Notes under the pieces: model-generated
Databases searched by the model: none
Told to the model about the DNA's origin: nothing
The model's input: the letters and a program-made list of their open reading frames with translations, nothing else
Translations under genes and position numbers: made by a program
DNA from: Helianthus annuus
Taxonomy: Eukaryota > Streptophyta > Magnoliopsida > Asterales > Asteraceae
Assembly (NCBI RefSeq): GCF_002127325.2
Contig: NC_035449.2
Location: forward strand, 78,034,693-78,098,692
Direction: 5' to 3'
DNA: 64,000 nt
Shown: positions 43,249 to 54,544 of the stretch, in pieces
Layout: each line of letters begins with the position of its first letter
Numbering within the stretch: position 1 is the stretch's first letter

Positions 43249-46001
43249 AAAGGCAAAGTTGTGAACTTTCATTTGTTCATTCTACACTCTTGAAGCATTG
43301 CCTTGAAGCTTTTCTGGATTTCCACAAGTTCCCTAATCATCCCTAATCCTATTTAGGACCATTGTAAGTGTCCTTAATCCTTTTTAATCCCTTTTAGCTT
43401 AGTTATTTAGCTAAAAGTCAAACCGTCGTAATTAAGGTTTGACTTCGAGATTAGTTCATAATTACTCAGTAATATCTCGAATTAAAAATACCTATAAGTA
43501 GGTAATTATGTGGGTAACAAACCCTTAAAAGGGTATTATCAGATTCCCACTCTAACCATGTTAATTGTCGAGTCAAAGTACACTTTAAAAAGTCAACAGA
43601 ATGCTTAAATCCAAATTAACGCATAATTAACAATGTAGGATACATGCAACTTGTTTGATCATTAATATAACTTGGTAACTAATGTAAGAACATGTTCCAA
43701 CATGTTCAACTCGACAATTTTCTGTTTAGACCCGGTTTGGAACCGAAAGTCGCATAGTTTGACTTTCGCTTTGACTTTCAGTTCTGACCCGTTTTAGTCA
43801 AGATTAAGATTGCCTTAGAGCTTCTTTTGGACCTAGTAACATGTTAGTATAACCCTCTGTGATTATACGGCTTAGTTCACAAGTTGTCTAATTATTATGC
43901 AAATTTCCGTTAAATGCCCATATGTTGACCATTATGCCCAAATGTCCATAAAATATGATTTTTGAAAATGTAAAAGGGTAGACATCTTAGTTACTGAATT
44001 ACAGACTTGTACCCGAATATTGACATCAGTTTGAGGTCTAGAATTAAAGTTATGCTCATTAGCGTAATTAGGAGCTTTCTTAATAAGTTTATGGCGTAAA
44101 TTGCATATAGCCTATCTAAACCCAAATTTTTATACAAAACTTTATACCTACTGTTATAAAATAATATTTTGGGATTTTTAGAGATTTTTATTTATTTTTA
44201 GGCTGAGCATAACTTAGAGTTTTAAGCTTAATTCGGCTAATGCCAGTTTTGCCCTTTTGAGCCATAAAATGAGTTTTATAAATCCTTTTGACCTCAAACC
44301 TTTTTAAATCATCATTTATTATGATAAATGTATTATTTTGAGCCTTCTGGAATTATAAAAATATCAGCTTTTCTTTTAAAACCCGGAATTGGCTCCAAAT
44401 CGCCTTTTTAGGCATTTTTACGACATAGTCTATGTTAAAACTAGTTTATATGTATAAGAGTCAATACCTACTGATATATTTAGTAAAATTCTATATTATA
44501 ACAGTAAACTAAAGTTTGAAACTCAGATTTCCAGTTTTGACCTTTTAGGCTTATGTGAAATTACCAAAACGCCCTTTTGGTGCATAAGATGGTTATAATT
44601 AATAAAATTCACATGTATATGATACCCTACTGTTATAACATGGTAAACTAAGTATATTTACTGATTTATTCAGATATATAACTCAGATTGCTAGTTTAAC
44701 TCTTTTATACCCTTTTAAATGACCAAAATGCCCTTATGAGGCGTAATTTGAGTTTAAAATCATTTGGGGCATAATAGGACGTATCTTACTGATATCACAA
44801 CATATTGGTGCAGATAATCTCAGAAAACTTGTATATGATTTATATGGTTACCTGTTACGCATTTTCGTGTTCGGATCGGCTTATGTAACTAGTTTACGCA
44901 TAATAGCCGAAACGGGTCAAACCATATCATCTTTGTCTCAAAATCCAGAATGTGGTCAATTTACCCATATTATACAAGTCTCCAAACTTGTTGGGCTTAA
45001 ATCACATTCCTTCCCGGTTTTCGCCTTCCATGCGATTAAACCGTATTTATTCCTTGAAACTAACCGGTCTAAGCTTAGGCTATATTAAAGACCCGTTAGG
45101 ATTCTAATAGGTTATTATAAACCTTCGTTCCAGAATAGGAGACCAGTAAAAGACACTTGCATTTGCTTATTATGGTTTTATACTTACTCAGGTAAATACT
45201 TTTAACTTATTTTCCCTTATACGGGCTTGGGGTACAGTATATAAAATATCGCTTGGTCGGGCAATTGACCCTAACTCATTAGTAGTTGGGTATTATCAAT
45301 GTGACCCGTTTAAAATTTAGTTTTGTTTGTTTTACGCCTTTGGGAGTTTAATGACCATGTCCCGGATATCCTTGGCATCATTTTACGAAATGGCCACGAC
45401 CTTGACACGCGGGTGTAGGCGTACACCCGACAATGTGTCCATATAATTCAGGTATAACCGTTGGTTTCCCGCCGCAGATTTATACTATGTGGTGTGTCTA
45501 TTAACCTTAAACCTGGCACGAACCGGGCGACTGAACGCATAACAAACATGTAATTCTTTTACAAGATTAGATTTGATTAATTATTCCAAGTTATAAAAAG
45601 TTTTGTGCCATGTGCATTTAAATCAATTTTTACAACATTTTTCAAAATGAGTCAGTTAAATTGTATTTACCAGTGTAAATTGATGTATTTTCCCCAAAAA
45701 GATTAAGTGCAGGTTCTACACGTAATAGGCTGGCTACTCCTTAGCATCGTTAGAGTCTCGCAAGCTTGGGATGCCTTTCATCTGTTGAACAATTTTCCTG
45801 TTTATATTGATCCGCCTGTGGATCTATTTCAGCTACTATGTGATACTGGATATTACATTTTATATAGTTGAAATAAATCTATTTTTATTGCTTCCGATGT
45901 GCATTATAATTTGTGTTGTTTGACTATGATGATATCAACTACGTCACGATACTCCCCTATCGGGCCCACCGGTGACACGTGGAAATTAGGGGTGTGACAG
46001 G

Positions 46002-46018
46002 TTGGTATCAGAGCCAAC
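46002..46018 (+). other. gypsy-3 primer-binding site
   Basis: TTGGTATCAGAGCCAAC starts two bases after the 5' LTR; initiator methionine tRNA type. Confidence 0.85.
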
Positions 46019-46187
46019 ACTGAGTGAATTAAACACTAGCCTTTTGTGTTTAATCTCAGTGCACGAATTGCACATTCTTCGAGTTCCGAGTCTAGACATC
46101 GAACATAGGACAAACTCTGTTTTGTTTTGTTATTTGGTCTTTTTATATATATTTTGGTCGTTATCTTAACCATGTTTGCAGGTCAAA

Positions 46188-47402
46188 ATGCCGCCGAGAT
46201 TTCTGAGAGGACGTGGCAAAGGCCCAGTTACGGGTCACGATCATGAAGTCGGACCCTCACACCTGCGAACACCTTCCATCACCATGAGTACTAGCCCGCA
46301 GGAGCCATGGAGGCTCTACGTTGAACCAGTGAGGCGGTCAGTCTCTCTCAGTTCCTCACCTTCGTATCAGCATTCTTTTGGGCCCCAATCAGAGAACGAG
46401 CCCAACAATCAACCACCTTCTTTCATACCCTTACAGAGATCCAACTCTCACCACTCTTTTGGTGATCCTACCCCCGCATTTCAAAGCCGGTTCAACCCGG
46501 CTAACTACCTTCCAGAACCCGTGGGTTTTAACCCACTAGGACCTGAGGATCACTTCTCGGGGGATCCCGCGGACGACATGGACGAAGACACAGATCCCGT
46601 GGAGCCTGCGTCCGGAACACCGAACCACCCCATCGAAATCTCCGATGGGTCATCCTTTCACGGATCACCTTATCGTGGTCCCGACAGTTACCAGGAGAGG
46701 TTCAAACAGTGGGACTGGTATTTCACCCCGTCCGAGCACTCGTCTCCTTATCAGCAGCAATAGGATCCTTCCCAGGATTCTCGTTTCGTAGCAGTCACTC
46801 CGCCACCACCACCACCAGTGGAGCAACAACCGTCTCCGGAGGCACCGAGGCGGAGAAGGTCAAACGCACGGATGTCCGTGCGAGGGGGAGTCCGCATCTG
46901 CACTCCCCAGCCCTCGAGTGGCAGTCATTATCCGCCACTCCAGGAAGAAGAAGAACCGCAAATGGGGGGTCCATCAAACCCCATTCCAGAGGTCAACTCA
47001 GTACCTATGGCACCTCCGTTGGGTTTTGATAACCCAATACCTACATACGCCGGTTCAGCGGCGTATAACCCTTTCGAGCAGCCAGCGCATACCCATTATG
47101 ACTATGCCAATGTGGATCCATCTCAGGAGGCATGGGACTCTAACGCTCGTCACCCAGAGGGACCCTATGGTGGTCTTTGGACCACTGGTTACCCAACTTA
47201 TGGGTACCAGCGTCCGCCACCTCCTCAACCTCTGTATCAGCCGCCGCAGCCACAGCTGATCCCGCCTGAGCGCCAGCAAGAGGTCCTCGATAGATTGGAC
47301 CACAGTGAAGAGGAAATTCGAACGGTACGGGAAAGCAACCGAGGCTTCTTTAAGGGTCTGTCGGACCTAATCAAAGGGAAGTCCAAGAGGAGGGGTCATT
47401 GA
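46188..47402 (+). pseudogene. Proline-rich ORF upstream of gag in gypsy-3, one in-frame TAG
   Basis: One phase from ATG 46188 (MPPRFLRGRGKGP) to TGA 47402, about 404 codons, broken only by TAG at 46761..46763. The N-terminal part is rich in S and P with a HPIEISD word. The part after the stop has a poly-proline run, an Arg patch (RRRRS), a Y/P/Q-rich region (PPPQPLYQPPQPQ) and a helical end (QEVLDRLDHSEEEIRTV). It finishes with the basic tail KGKSKRRGH. I do not recognise the family. A separate ORF between primer-binding site and gag is unusual for a chromovirus. The low-complexity composition leaves open whether it acts as a nucleic-acid-binding or structural protein. Confidence 0.7.
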
Positions 47403-48405
47403 AGACCTTTTTGTTGTTTATTTATTTTAGTGGTAATCAAGTCCCTGCGTGGACTTTTTGCTTCAGTACTCAGCCCCTGCGTGGGCTTGTCATTTTGTAT
47501 GCTGCCCCTGCGTGGGCATGTCTTTTAGTTGACCCCTGCGTGGGTTTGTTTTAATTTTCGCCCCTGCGTGGGCATTTATTTTCGTAGAAGTCCCGTTTAG
47601 GGTAAATGATGTACTTGTTTAAACAAATTATGAGATGTTCTAGTTTAAATTTTCATTTTATTTATTTATTACTAATTATGTGCATAGAACATGAAAATAA
47701 ATGAAAATAACTATAAGATCTGCCATCATAACTAAAATGGTAAAATCTAAAAAGGGGACAAAGACCTAGCCAAATGTTATCATAAAACAAGACCAAGATG
47801 GTAGTTCCATAATTAGATTAAGATCTATATTAACATCTCAATTTAGGACTATTCTGCGTTAATTATTAAAGGAATCTCAGAGGTAAAACCTAGCCTATAT
47901 GTTGTTGCAGACAGGGCCAAGATGGTGGGACCCACATAACAGATTCCAATTATTGTTAACATCTGTTAGTATGTTAACATTCTTGGCAAACTGTGAATCA
48001 GCAAAGTCACACAGGCCATCCTTTATAAAGGGTTAATTTAAATTCCCTTAATTTTATAACCGCCCCTTGTGGACGAAGTGCCTGTGGGCAATAATTAAAT
48101 GTCCCCTGGGACTAGGGACAGTGGTAGCTTATGACTCCCTGTCAATAACAGGTAACGAACTGTGGTTTAAACCTGAATACCGGGACTTTGTAAATTCCTG
48201 GTTCATAATTGAATTAAATTGTCCTTGTGACTAGGCCTTATGTGCTATTATTAATGTATTTTAGGGTAATAATAAAGATCTTAAAATTTTAACAAATTAA
48301 CCTAAAATGGCAATTTAAAACCATGGTTAATAAAATATAAAATACTGTAAAACCCTCTAATTAAAACCTTGCCCATTAAATTTTAAATGTAGCAATTGAA
48401 GCTAC
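47403..48405 (+). other. Spacer between the extra ORF and gag, with CCCCTGCGTGGGC repeats
   Basis: No gene. Five copies of (C)CCCTGCGTGG(G/A)C lie at 47441..47575, spaced about 30 bp. The remainder is AT-rich. Confidence 0.75.
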
Positions 48406-48948
48406 ATGGCTGGGTCGGATGAAGTGAATAGCCATCCGGTGGAAAACCACGATAATGCCAGAATTCAGTTAACTAGAGCGGAGCTTCAAGCATTAGTGGA
48501 TGATGCAGTTACAAAAGCTTTAGATAGGCAGTACATTGAGTCCTCTGGGACCCGAAGTAGAACCCTGTCTACACCTCATTCCAAACCAAAAACGCATTCT
48601 GAGGCTCACAGCAAACCACTACCTACCCCACCTAAGTCTAAGAAGGATGATGACCGACATTCTTCAAATGAAAACAGTGTTCACCCCAAGAAGATTGTGT
48701 TTGATGATGCCCCACGTGCTAAGGGTTGCACGTATAAATATTTTGTGTCTTGTAAACCCCGGGATTTTACTGGGGAGAAAGGGGCAGTAGACTGCATGAC
48801 TTGGCTGGATGAAATGGACACTGTTGTGGACATTAGTGGTTGTGCTGAAAGGGATATGGTGAAGTTTGCATCCCAGTCATTTAAGGGTGAAGCCCTAGCA
48901 TGGTGGAGGTCATTGATTCAAGCCTCTGGGAAGGTTGCTTTGTATAAC
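48406..48948 (+). pseudogene. gypsy-3 Gag, first piece, interrupted by NA2
   Basis: From ATG 48406 (MAGSDEVNSH), 181 codons before the LTR of NA2 supplies a TGA stop at 48949. It shows an acidic N-terminus with a helix (LTRAELQALVDDAVTKALD), a Ser/Lys-rich linker and the start of the retrotransposon Gag domain (YKYFVSCKPRDFTGEKG then FKGEALAWWRSL). The frame resumes on the far side at 56242. Confidence 0.85.
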
Positions 48949-50640
48949 TGATGCGTGTGTAGTGTAATATAATTTAGATGTATATTTAAGCCCCTTTTTA
49001 CACTTTTAGCCAAGTTTTAAATTTATAAAACACGATATTCACTAACACTAAACACACATATGGGCAAGTGCACCCATCGTGGACGTAGTATAGTGTTGGT
49101 AAGATACCGAGGTCGTCCAAGGACACAAGAGCTTTTAATACCGGTTTATCCTCAACGTCTAATCAAATCAAAAAGTGAGAAAAATGTTTTAAACTAAGAA
49201 AAATAAAACTAACTAAATGCTGAAAAATAAAATAAAATAAAAACAGATAGACAAGATGAATCACTTGGATCCGACACGTGTATTAGTATAACCTTTGATT
49301 ATTTTTGCACTTTTGCACTTGTTTAAGAGATTATCTTAGTTATTGTAGTAGGCCCCTCTTTTGAAGGCGACGTTACCCTCAACCCAGTAGTTTGAGTCAG
49401 CAAGGATACAATCCTAAAGGGTCGGATTATTGAAAGATAATGAATTAAGTTATTAATGCAAATTGTGGTAGGCCCCGCTTTCGGCGGTGACGTTACCCTC
49501 GGCTAAGTAGTCTGAGTCAGCAGGGATACAGTCCTAAATAACCGGGTTATAGTATTAATAGTAGTTAACTTATGAGGGGGTCAAAGAGTTTGGATCCCCG
49601 CCATCCAATACCTATGGGCATTGAAGGAGATCCTACTAAATTTGACCCAGGTCCCAAGCAGGACCTCTAAACGCTGAACAAGGGCAAGACCCTTACCAAA
49701 CCGTTCCCTTAACCCCCGACCAGGTAGCCAACATACCTCCATATAGACCGTGGAGATATGAATGGTGAAAATCTTTTATTTTATATAGACAGTAAAATAA
49801 CGCCAAGACACCACGGACAAACGATAAGGAAAGATCACCTTCAACATAAGTAACTAGTTATTAAAGTCATTAATACAAAACCAAATAAAAAGTGCAAAAG
49901 ATTAAAAATAAAAAGTATTATACTAAACACTTGTCTTCACCAAGTGATGTAAGAGACTTAGGCAAACATGGCCTTGATTGTCAAGAACTCTTACGATCAA
50001 TCTTGGATCCCGAGACGACTCACACACTCTACGATGGACAATGGATGATGGTGGTGGATGATGGTGTTATGGTGGTGGTGGGTGGTGGATGAAGTGTGAG
50101 AGAGGTGGTGTGCCAAGGGATGAAATGGAATGAAGCCAAGCACCCCTATTTATAGGCTGAACAGAAGGCTGGGCACGGCCCCGTGTCCACTGGACACGCC
50201 CCCGTGCCCGTCTGACATTCTCTCTCTTCATTAATTGTAATTCGCAATTACAATTAATGCGCCTGCTGTACTTTCACCACGCCCCCGTGCCCGCTGGACA
50301 CGGCCCCGTGGTGGGCAATGGAAGCTTCTACTGGTTTGTCTTTTCTGCTGCTTCCTGGGCACGCCCCCGTGTTCGCTGGACACGGGGCGTGTTCAGTCTC
50401 TGTTTTCTCTTCTTTGCCTTGGGAGGTGCCGTTGAGGGTCCGGGCACTCTACTTTTGTTCCTTTTCTTGTATTTATGCTAGGATTAGTTGTCTTTTTGCT
50501 TCTTTTGTGATTTTGAGCTCATTTCATCCTGAAAATACAAAAGGAAGACAAAAACACTCTTTTTCCAACATTAGTACTTAAAAAGGGTTAGTTTTATGCC
50601 TTAATTGATGTGATTTATATGTTGCATTTTACACACATCA
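48949..50640 (-). repeat. NA2 3' LTR (left)
   Basis: This LTR is 1692 bp. It has dyad blocks at about 50171..50213, 50277..50312 and 50358..50393, the AT palindrome at 50229..50259, and a minus-strand TATA box at 50147..50154. The polypurine tract lies at 50641..50660 (minus strand AAGTGTGGGGGTATT). Confidence 0.95.
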
Positions 50641-52522
50641 AATACCCCCACACTTGAACTTTTGCTTGTCCTCAAGCAAAACTCTTTAAATGTGGCTTAC
50701 ACTCCCAAATGGAATAGGTAGAAGAGAAAGTTTTTAGCTTGTCCTAGAGTGTCGGGAATCCAAGGTCTTTGTAAGTTTTATTTTTATTTATTTACAATCC
50801 TATTCGTTATGATTTATTTTGAACGTTTCATAAGATGAATTACTTATTTGGGCATAGCATGCCTTATTAAAATTCCATTTATATACAAGTTCACATATCT
50901 CACGGGGGATCACTCAACACTCGGCCGAAGGTGTATATTTTTAGTGAATCACTCGAGAGCGGCATGGAACTTACGCCTTCCATAGGCTTGCCAAGCAATC
51001 AATCCTCCTCCTTTTTAACTTTTTACCTTTGTAAATATCAAGAGGACTTTTGGGGTGAAGGGTTAGGCTTGGGTTAAAGGTAGGTGGTTGGGTTAGTGGT
51101 TAGTAAAAAGGGCGAAAAATCGTAAAAAGCGTCGGTTTTCGTAAAATACCTTGTCTTTAGCGACTTCTTATTTTGAAGTATTTCTCCAAACAAGCTTTTA
51201 TATAGCTTTTGTTTGTTTTTGACTTCATCATCATCATTTTTTTTTCATCACATAAAAAGGCGAGTTTACGAAGAACCGAGCTTGTTACTAAAATAGAGGG
51301 TGAAAAATAAAAAGGGTTTTTTTTTCTTTTTGGTGGGTAAAAAGGGTTTTGGGGTAATGAAATGAAAGGTTTAGGCTCAAAGGGGCTATCTAGGGGGATT
51401 TTGGGTAGGTGGTAAAAAAATGAAAAATAATTGTTTTGAAAGAAAAATGGTTAGTCCTAATGCCTCCATCATTTACTTACTTGGGTTTAAGTTGGTAAGG
51501 ACCGGGAATGTATTGTTGTGGCAAGTTCTAGAGTTGTAAGAACCAAACGGCTATTCACACAAGAAACGAAAAATGAGCATTTAGTCTAAATATGTATATT
51601 TTTATGCTCAATAAAGGCTCAAAACTCACTTTTGTGGGAATGGGTTTTTAATGTGATCAAGTATATATAATCGAATTTTTAACTAGACTTGTTATGCCGT
51701 TTCATAATTTTCTTATGTTGGTTCTTTGTTATCATGACGCTATCGGTTGTAAACTTGTAAAAATATAACCTTTTTAGAACTTGTTATTCCCAACTTAAAC
51801 TAAGGCAAGTAAATAAAAATAAAAAAAATGAAAAAGTTTTTGAAAAAATTTGGGGTGTTTAGCGGTTCCAATAGAGTTTTGTGTAAGGCTTGTATTTAGG
51901 ATTTGCAAAATTCAAGGTTTTAGCATCCCCCCCACACTTAAATTACACATTGTCCTCAATGTGTCCAAAAATAAGGTTTTTGGTCGATTAGAATGTGTAA
52001 AAGTAAGTTAAAAAGCAAAGATTTATGTTACTGGCATCCTGGACACGGCCCCGTGGTGACCGGGCACGGCCCCGTGGTCAAGTGCCAGTAACAAAAATTA
52101 GAGAATTGAAACAGAAGCCTGGACACGGGGGCGTGTCCGCTGAACACGGCCCGTGTCCAGTTACCTGAACTGGGTGTTTTCCTGCAGGTGGCTCAGCACG
52201 GGGCCGTGTTGGTTGGGCACGGCCCGTGTTGAGCCTTCTGTGATGGAGATTTGTGTCGGGTTGCTCTGTTCTTTGTGCATGGTTCCATTTTTCTCGTTCC
52301 CTTTTTCATCCATTACCACCATGAGTGTGTTTTATTCGCAAAACAACCATCAATCTTAAAAACCATCATAATATTGCAAACATAGAGAGACATTACATTA
52401 AGTTAGCTAAATAACTAGGGGATACATGAGGTTATCATAAGGGTTCTACTTATTTAGGAAAATTTCGGGAATAGCTTCCCGATGTAGTAACACTCTCTAG
52501 CCGATGGCTCCTCGGTTGTCAT
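50641..52522 (-). other. NA2 3' untranslated region
   Basis: No credible gene. It matches the Athila 3' region at 11147..12975, including both polypurine tracts (50641..50660 and about 51928..51945 on the plus strand as CCCCCCCACACTTAAA). Three dyad blocks lie at about 52037..52081, 52117..52160 and 52193..52233. Confidence 0.8.
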
Positions 52523-52951
52523 TCAAAGCCATTCTTCTGTCTCCCTTGGGAGGTAGAAGGTAGCTTCATTCTCTTCTGAGTGTTGAGGAGGAATGCTCAC
52601 CGGGACTCCTTGCACCACCCTTGGTTGAGGCACTTGGTGCATGGCATGCCATTCGACTGGAATGATGACCTTGGGTACTACATTCCACGCCCTTTGGGTT
52701 ATCACCGGAACCAAAGGCGGGGAAGCGAGAAGATTTAACCTCTGGTGCAGGAGGTTTACTTCTCGCAGGCAGCCCTCCAAACCTACCGTCAGATGATTAA
52801 TACGGTCCACCAATGCTTCCTCTACTCCCGTCATTTCGTCTATGGCTTCCCTCAGAGCGTAAACGTAGTTCACTACGGAATCTTCCGCCGTGGACGACCT
52901 TCTTCCATTTCGGTTATTTCTCGAAGATGTTCCGCTATTTCTGCTGGCCAT
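52523..52951 (-). CDS. NA2 ORF-B, conserved small protein of unknown function
   Basis: Starts at ATG 52951 (MASRNSGTSSRNNRNGRRSS), 142 aa. A basic, Ser/Asn/Arg-rich N-terminus is followed by a predicted coiled coil (YVYALREAIDEMTGVEEALV and on to EVNLLHQRLNLL), a Pro/Val-rich middle and an acidic end (LPRETEEWL). It is colinear and similar to NA1 ORF-B. The family was not recognised. It lies where an autonomous Athila carries its env-position ORF, whose C-terminus is also a basic and helical segment, so descent from it is possible but not shown. Confidence 0.6.
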   Translation of the reverse strand: MASRNSGTSSRNNRNGRRSSTAEDSVVNYVYALREAIDEMTGVEEALVDRINHLTVGLEGCLREVNLLHQRLNLLASPPLVPVITQRAWNVVPKVIIPVEWHAMHQVPQPRVVQGVPVSIPPQHSEENEATFYLPRETEEWL

Positions 52952-53565
52952 TTTCTGCGAAAGAAGCCGAAAATAACTAAACTTTTGCAGAACAGTACCT
53001 CGAACACGGCCCCGTGCTCAGTGAGCACGGCCCCGTGTTCAGCTGTCTGCAGGATTTTTGTCTAACGCTTCTAGGTTTTTTAAATTATTTTAATATACCT
53101 TATCGTGTTCTAAGCTCAGATAATTTAAAACAAAGTTATAGAACTAACTTTAGACAAGAATCCGTAGCTAAAAATCCTACAAACCTTACATAGAAGATTG
53201 GAATCATGGGTTTCCAAGCTTTCATGGAGGGGATGTTTGCAAAATTTTGGAAGAAGGAGAAATAAACAAAAGTGGAAAAGACAAGAGGGCCCTTAGGAAC
53301 CTTCTTTTAGCACTTACCTAGGATGGTATATGTGAAGATCCCAGGAATCTCTGCTTGGTGAAATGGTCAAAAATGAGCAGGATTCAGGCTGCATTTAAAG
53401 AAAACGACAGCACACTGGACACGGTCCCGTGTTCGATGGACACGGCCCCGTGTGCAGAGAAAATCCTGACACATTTTGTCCGTATTCTGACAGAATCAGC
53501 AGAGAATCTTCTGAGTGAACACGGGGGCGTGTTGACCGGGCACGGCCCCGTGTCGGCAGGTTGTT

Positions 53566-54234
53566 TCATGGAGTTTTGTTGCTACTAAGGGGTTTATTTA
53601 TATCGGGTGGTTCTTGATTTGTTGGAACAACCCCAAAGTGCCTAAGATACCTTAATTGTCCTATACTAAGGCGAGAACGCAAGAGGTTATCGGTGAGGGT
53701 AATTCCTATTTTCATTCTAGGTGGACAAGTCCAACCCTTTTCCGGGCTCTCGTTAAAGAAGGTGTATGCCGAATCGCTCAGGTCTATGTATGCACCGAAC
53801 GAAGTCGATGGGGAGTCCTTCACGGCACAATCGACACAGGGACGACTATCGTCCACGTCTTTTCTAGGTATGAAGGTATTTTCGGGAGCAACGAGGTTGT
53901 CGGAATGCGGTTCCAACATTTCCTCATGGTCATCATCTTGGGATGGATCTATAAAATCCTTCCTAAGTTCTTTTGACCAATTGAGAATTAGTTCTTCTAG
54001 TTGAAATAACTCGTCAAGGAGCATTTCTCCTAGAATATCTGGCTGGGCGCATTCGAGAGAGAGATAGTGCTTATTTTTACTTTCGCCCCTCTTAAGGTTA
54101 CAAGGAATCGGTGGGTCTATATAGTGGGGCCTATAATTGAGAAAATAACATTTTAATTCCTCATGTTCGCCTCCACATAATCGACACCACAAACCATAAG
54201 AGTACCGAAAGTAAAAAGAATTACTATCACTCAT
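53566..54234 (-). CDS. NA2 ORF-A, conserved protein with a Gag-like zinc knuckle
   Basis: Starts at ATG 54234 (MSDSNSFYF), 222 aa. CRLCGGEHEELKC near residue 16 has the spacing C-x2-C-x3-H-x4-C, the knuckle spacing I associate with Athila/Tat Gag. The rest has no known match: a DILGEMLLDEL helix, an acidic DDDHEEMLEP stretch, the strongly conserved DCAVKDSPSTSF and AYIDLSDSAYTFFNESPEKG blocks, and a C-terminal SRLSIGQLRYLRHFGVVP segment. It is the first ORF after the primer-binding site. It is very similar to NA1 ORF-A and intact. Confidence 0.7.
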   Translation of the reverse strand: MSDSNSFYFRYSYGLWCRLCGGEHEELKCYFLNYRPHYIDPPIPCNLKRGESKNKHYLSLECAQPDILGEMLLDELFQLEELILNWSKELRKDFIDPSQDDDHEEMLEPHSDNLVAPENTFIPRKDVDDSRPCVDCAVKDSPSTSFGAYIDLSDSAYTFFNESPEKGWTCPPRMKIGITLTDNLLRSRLSIGQLRYLRHFGVVPTNQEPPDINKPLSSNKTP

Positions 54235-54520
54235 GTTTGTGTCAGAAATTACCAACCGCCGGGATCTAACGGTTCTGTTTTCAGTAACTGAATCTTGGGC
54301 ACGGGGGCGTGTTGAGTGGACACGGCCCCGTGTTCAGCTTACTGTCTGACTTAAAACAGGATTGCCAGTTCCAATGATTGAGCACGGGGGCGTGTTCAGC
54401 AGGCACGGCCCCGTGTTGAGCTCTGCAGAAGCTGAAAATCTAAGAAAAAATCCGAAAAAATTAAAGAAAAATAAAAATATGATTAGGCCGTTGATTCCTA
54501 ACTTTCTTAAAATCCTTGTG

Positions 54521-54538
54521 TCCCCGGCAACGGCGCCA
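54521..54538 (-). other. NA2 primer-binding site (Asp tRNA type)
   Basis: The minus strand reads TGGCGCCGTTGCCGGGGA, six bases inside the 5' LTR. Confidence 0.8.
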
Positions 54539-54544
54539 AAAACT

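Larger units (their letters stand above)
42343..45999 (+). repeat. gypsy-3 5' LTR (3.66 kb)
   Basis: TGTAACACCTCG...GGGGTGTGACA, 3657 bp, followed by a primer-binding site. It contains a cluster of TTACGGACCGTAA-type palindromes (42914..43069), a TATATAAG box at 43241..43248, and about four decayed tandem copies of a 150-190 bp unit (44100..44800) that help explain its length. Confidence 0.85.

Noticed and set aside
46709..47303. Alternative-frame and reverse ORFs within the gypsy-3 extra ORF
   Set aside because: They are shadows of the proline-rich frame, which alone has a plausible start and end and the same phase across the single TAG.
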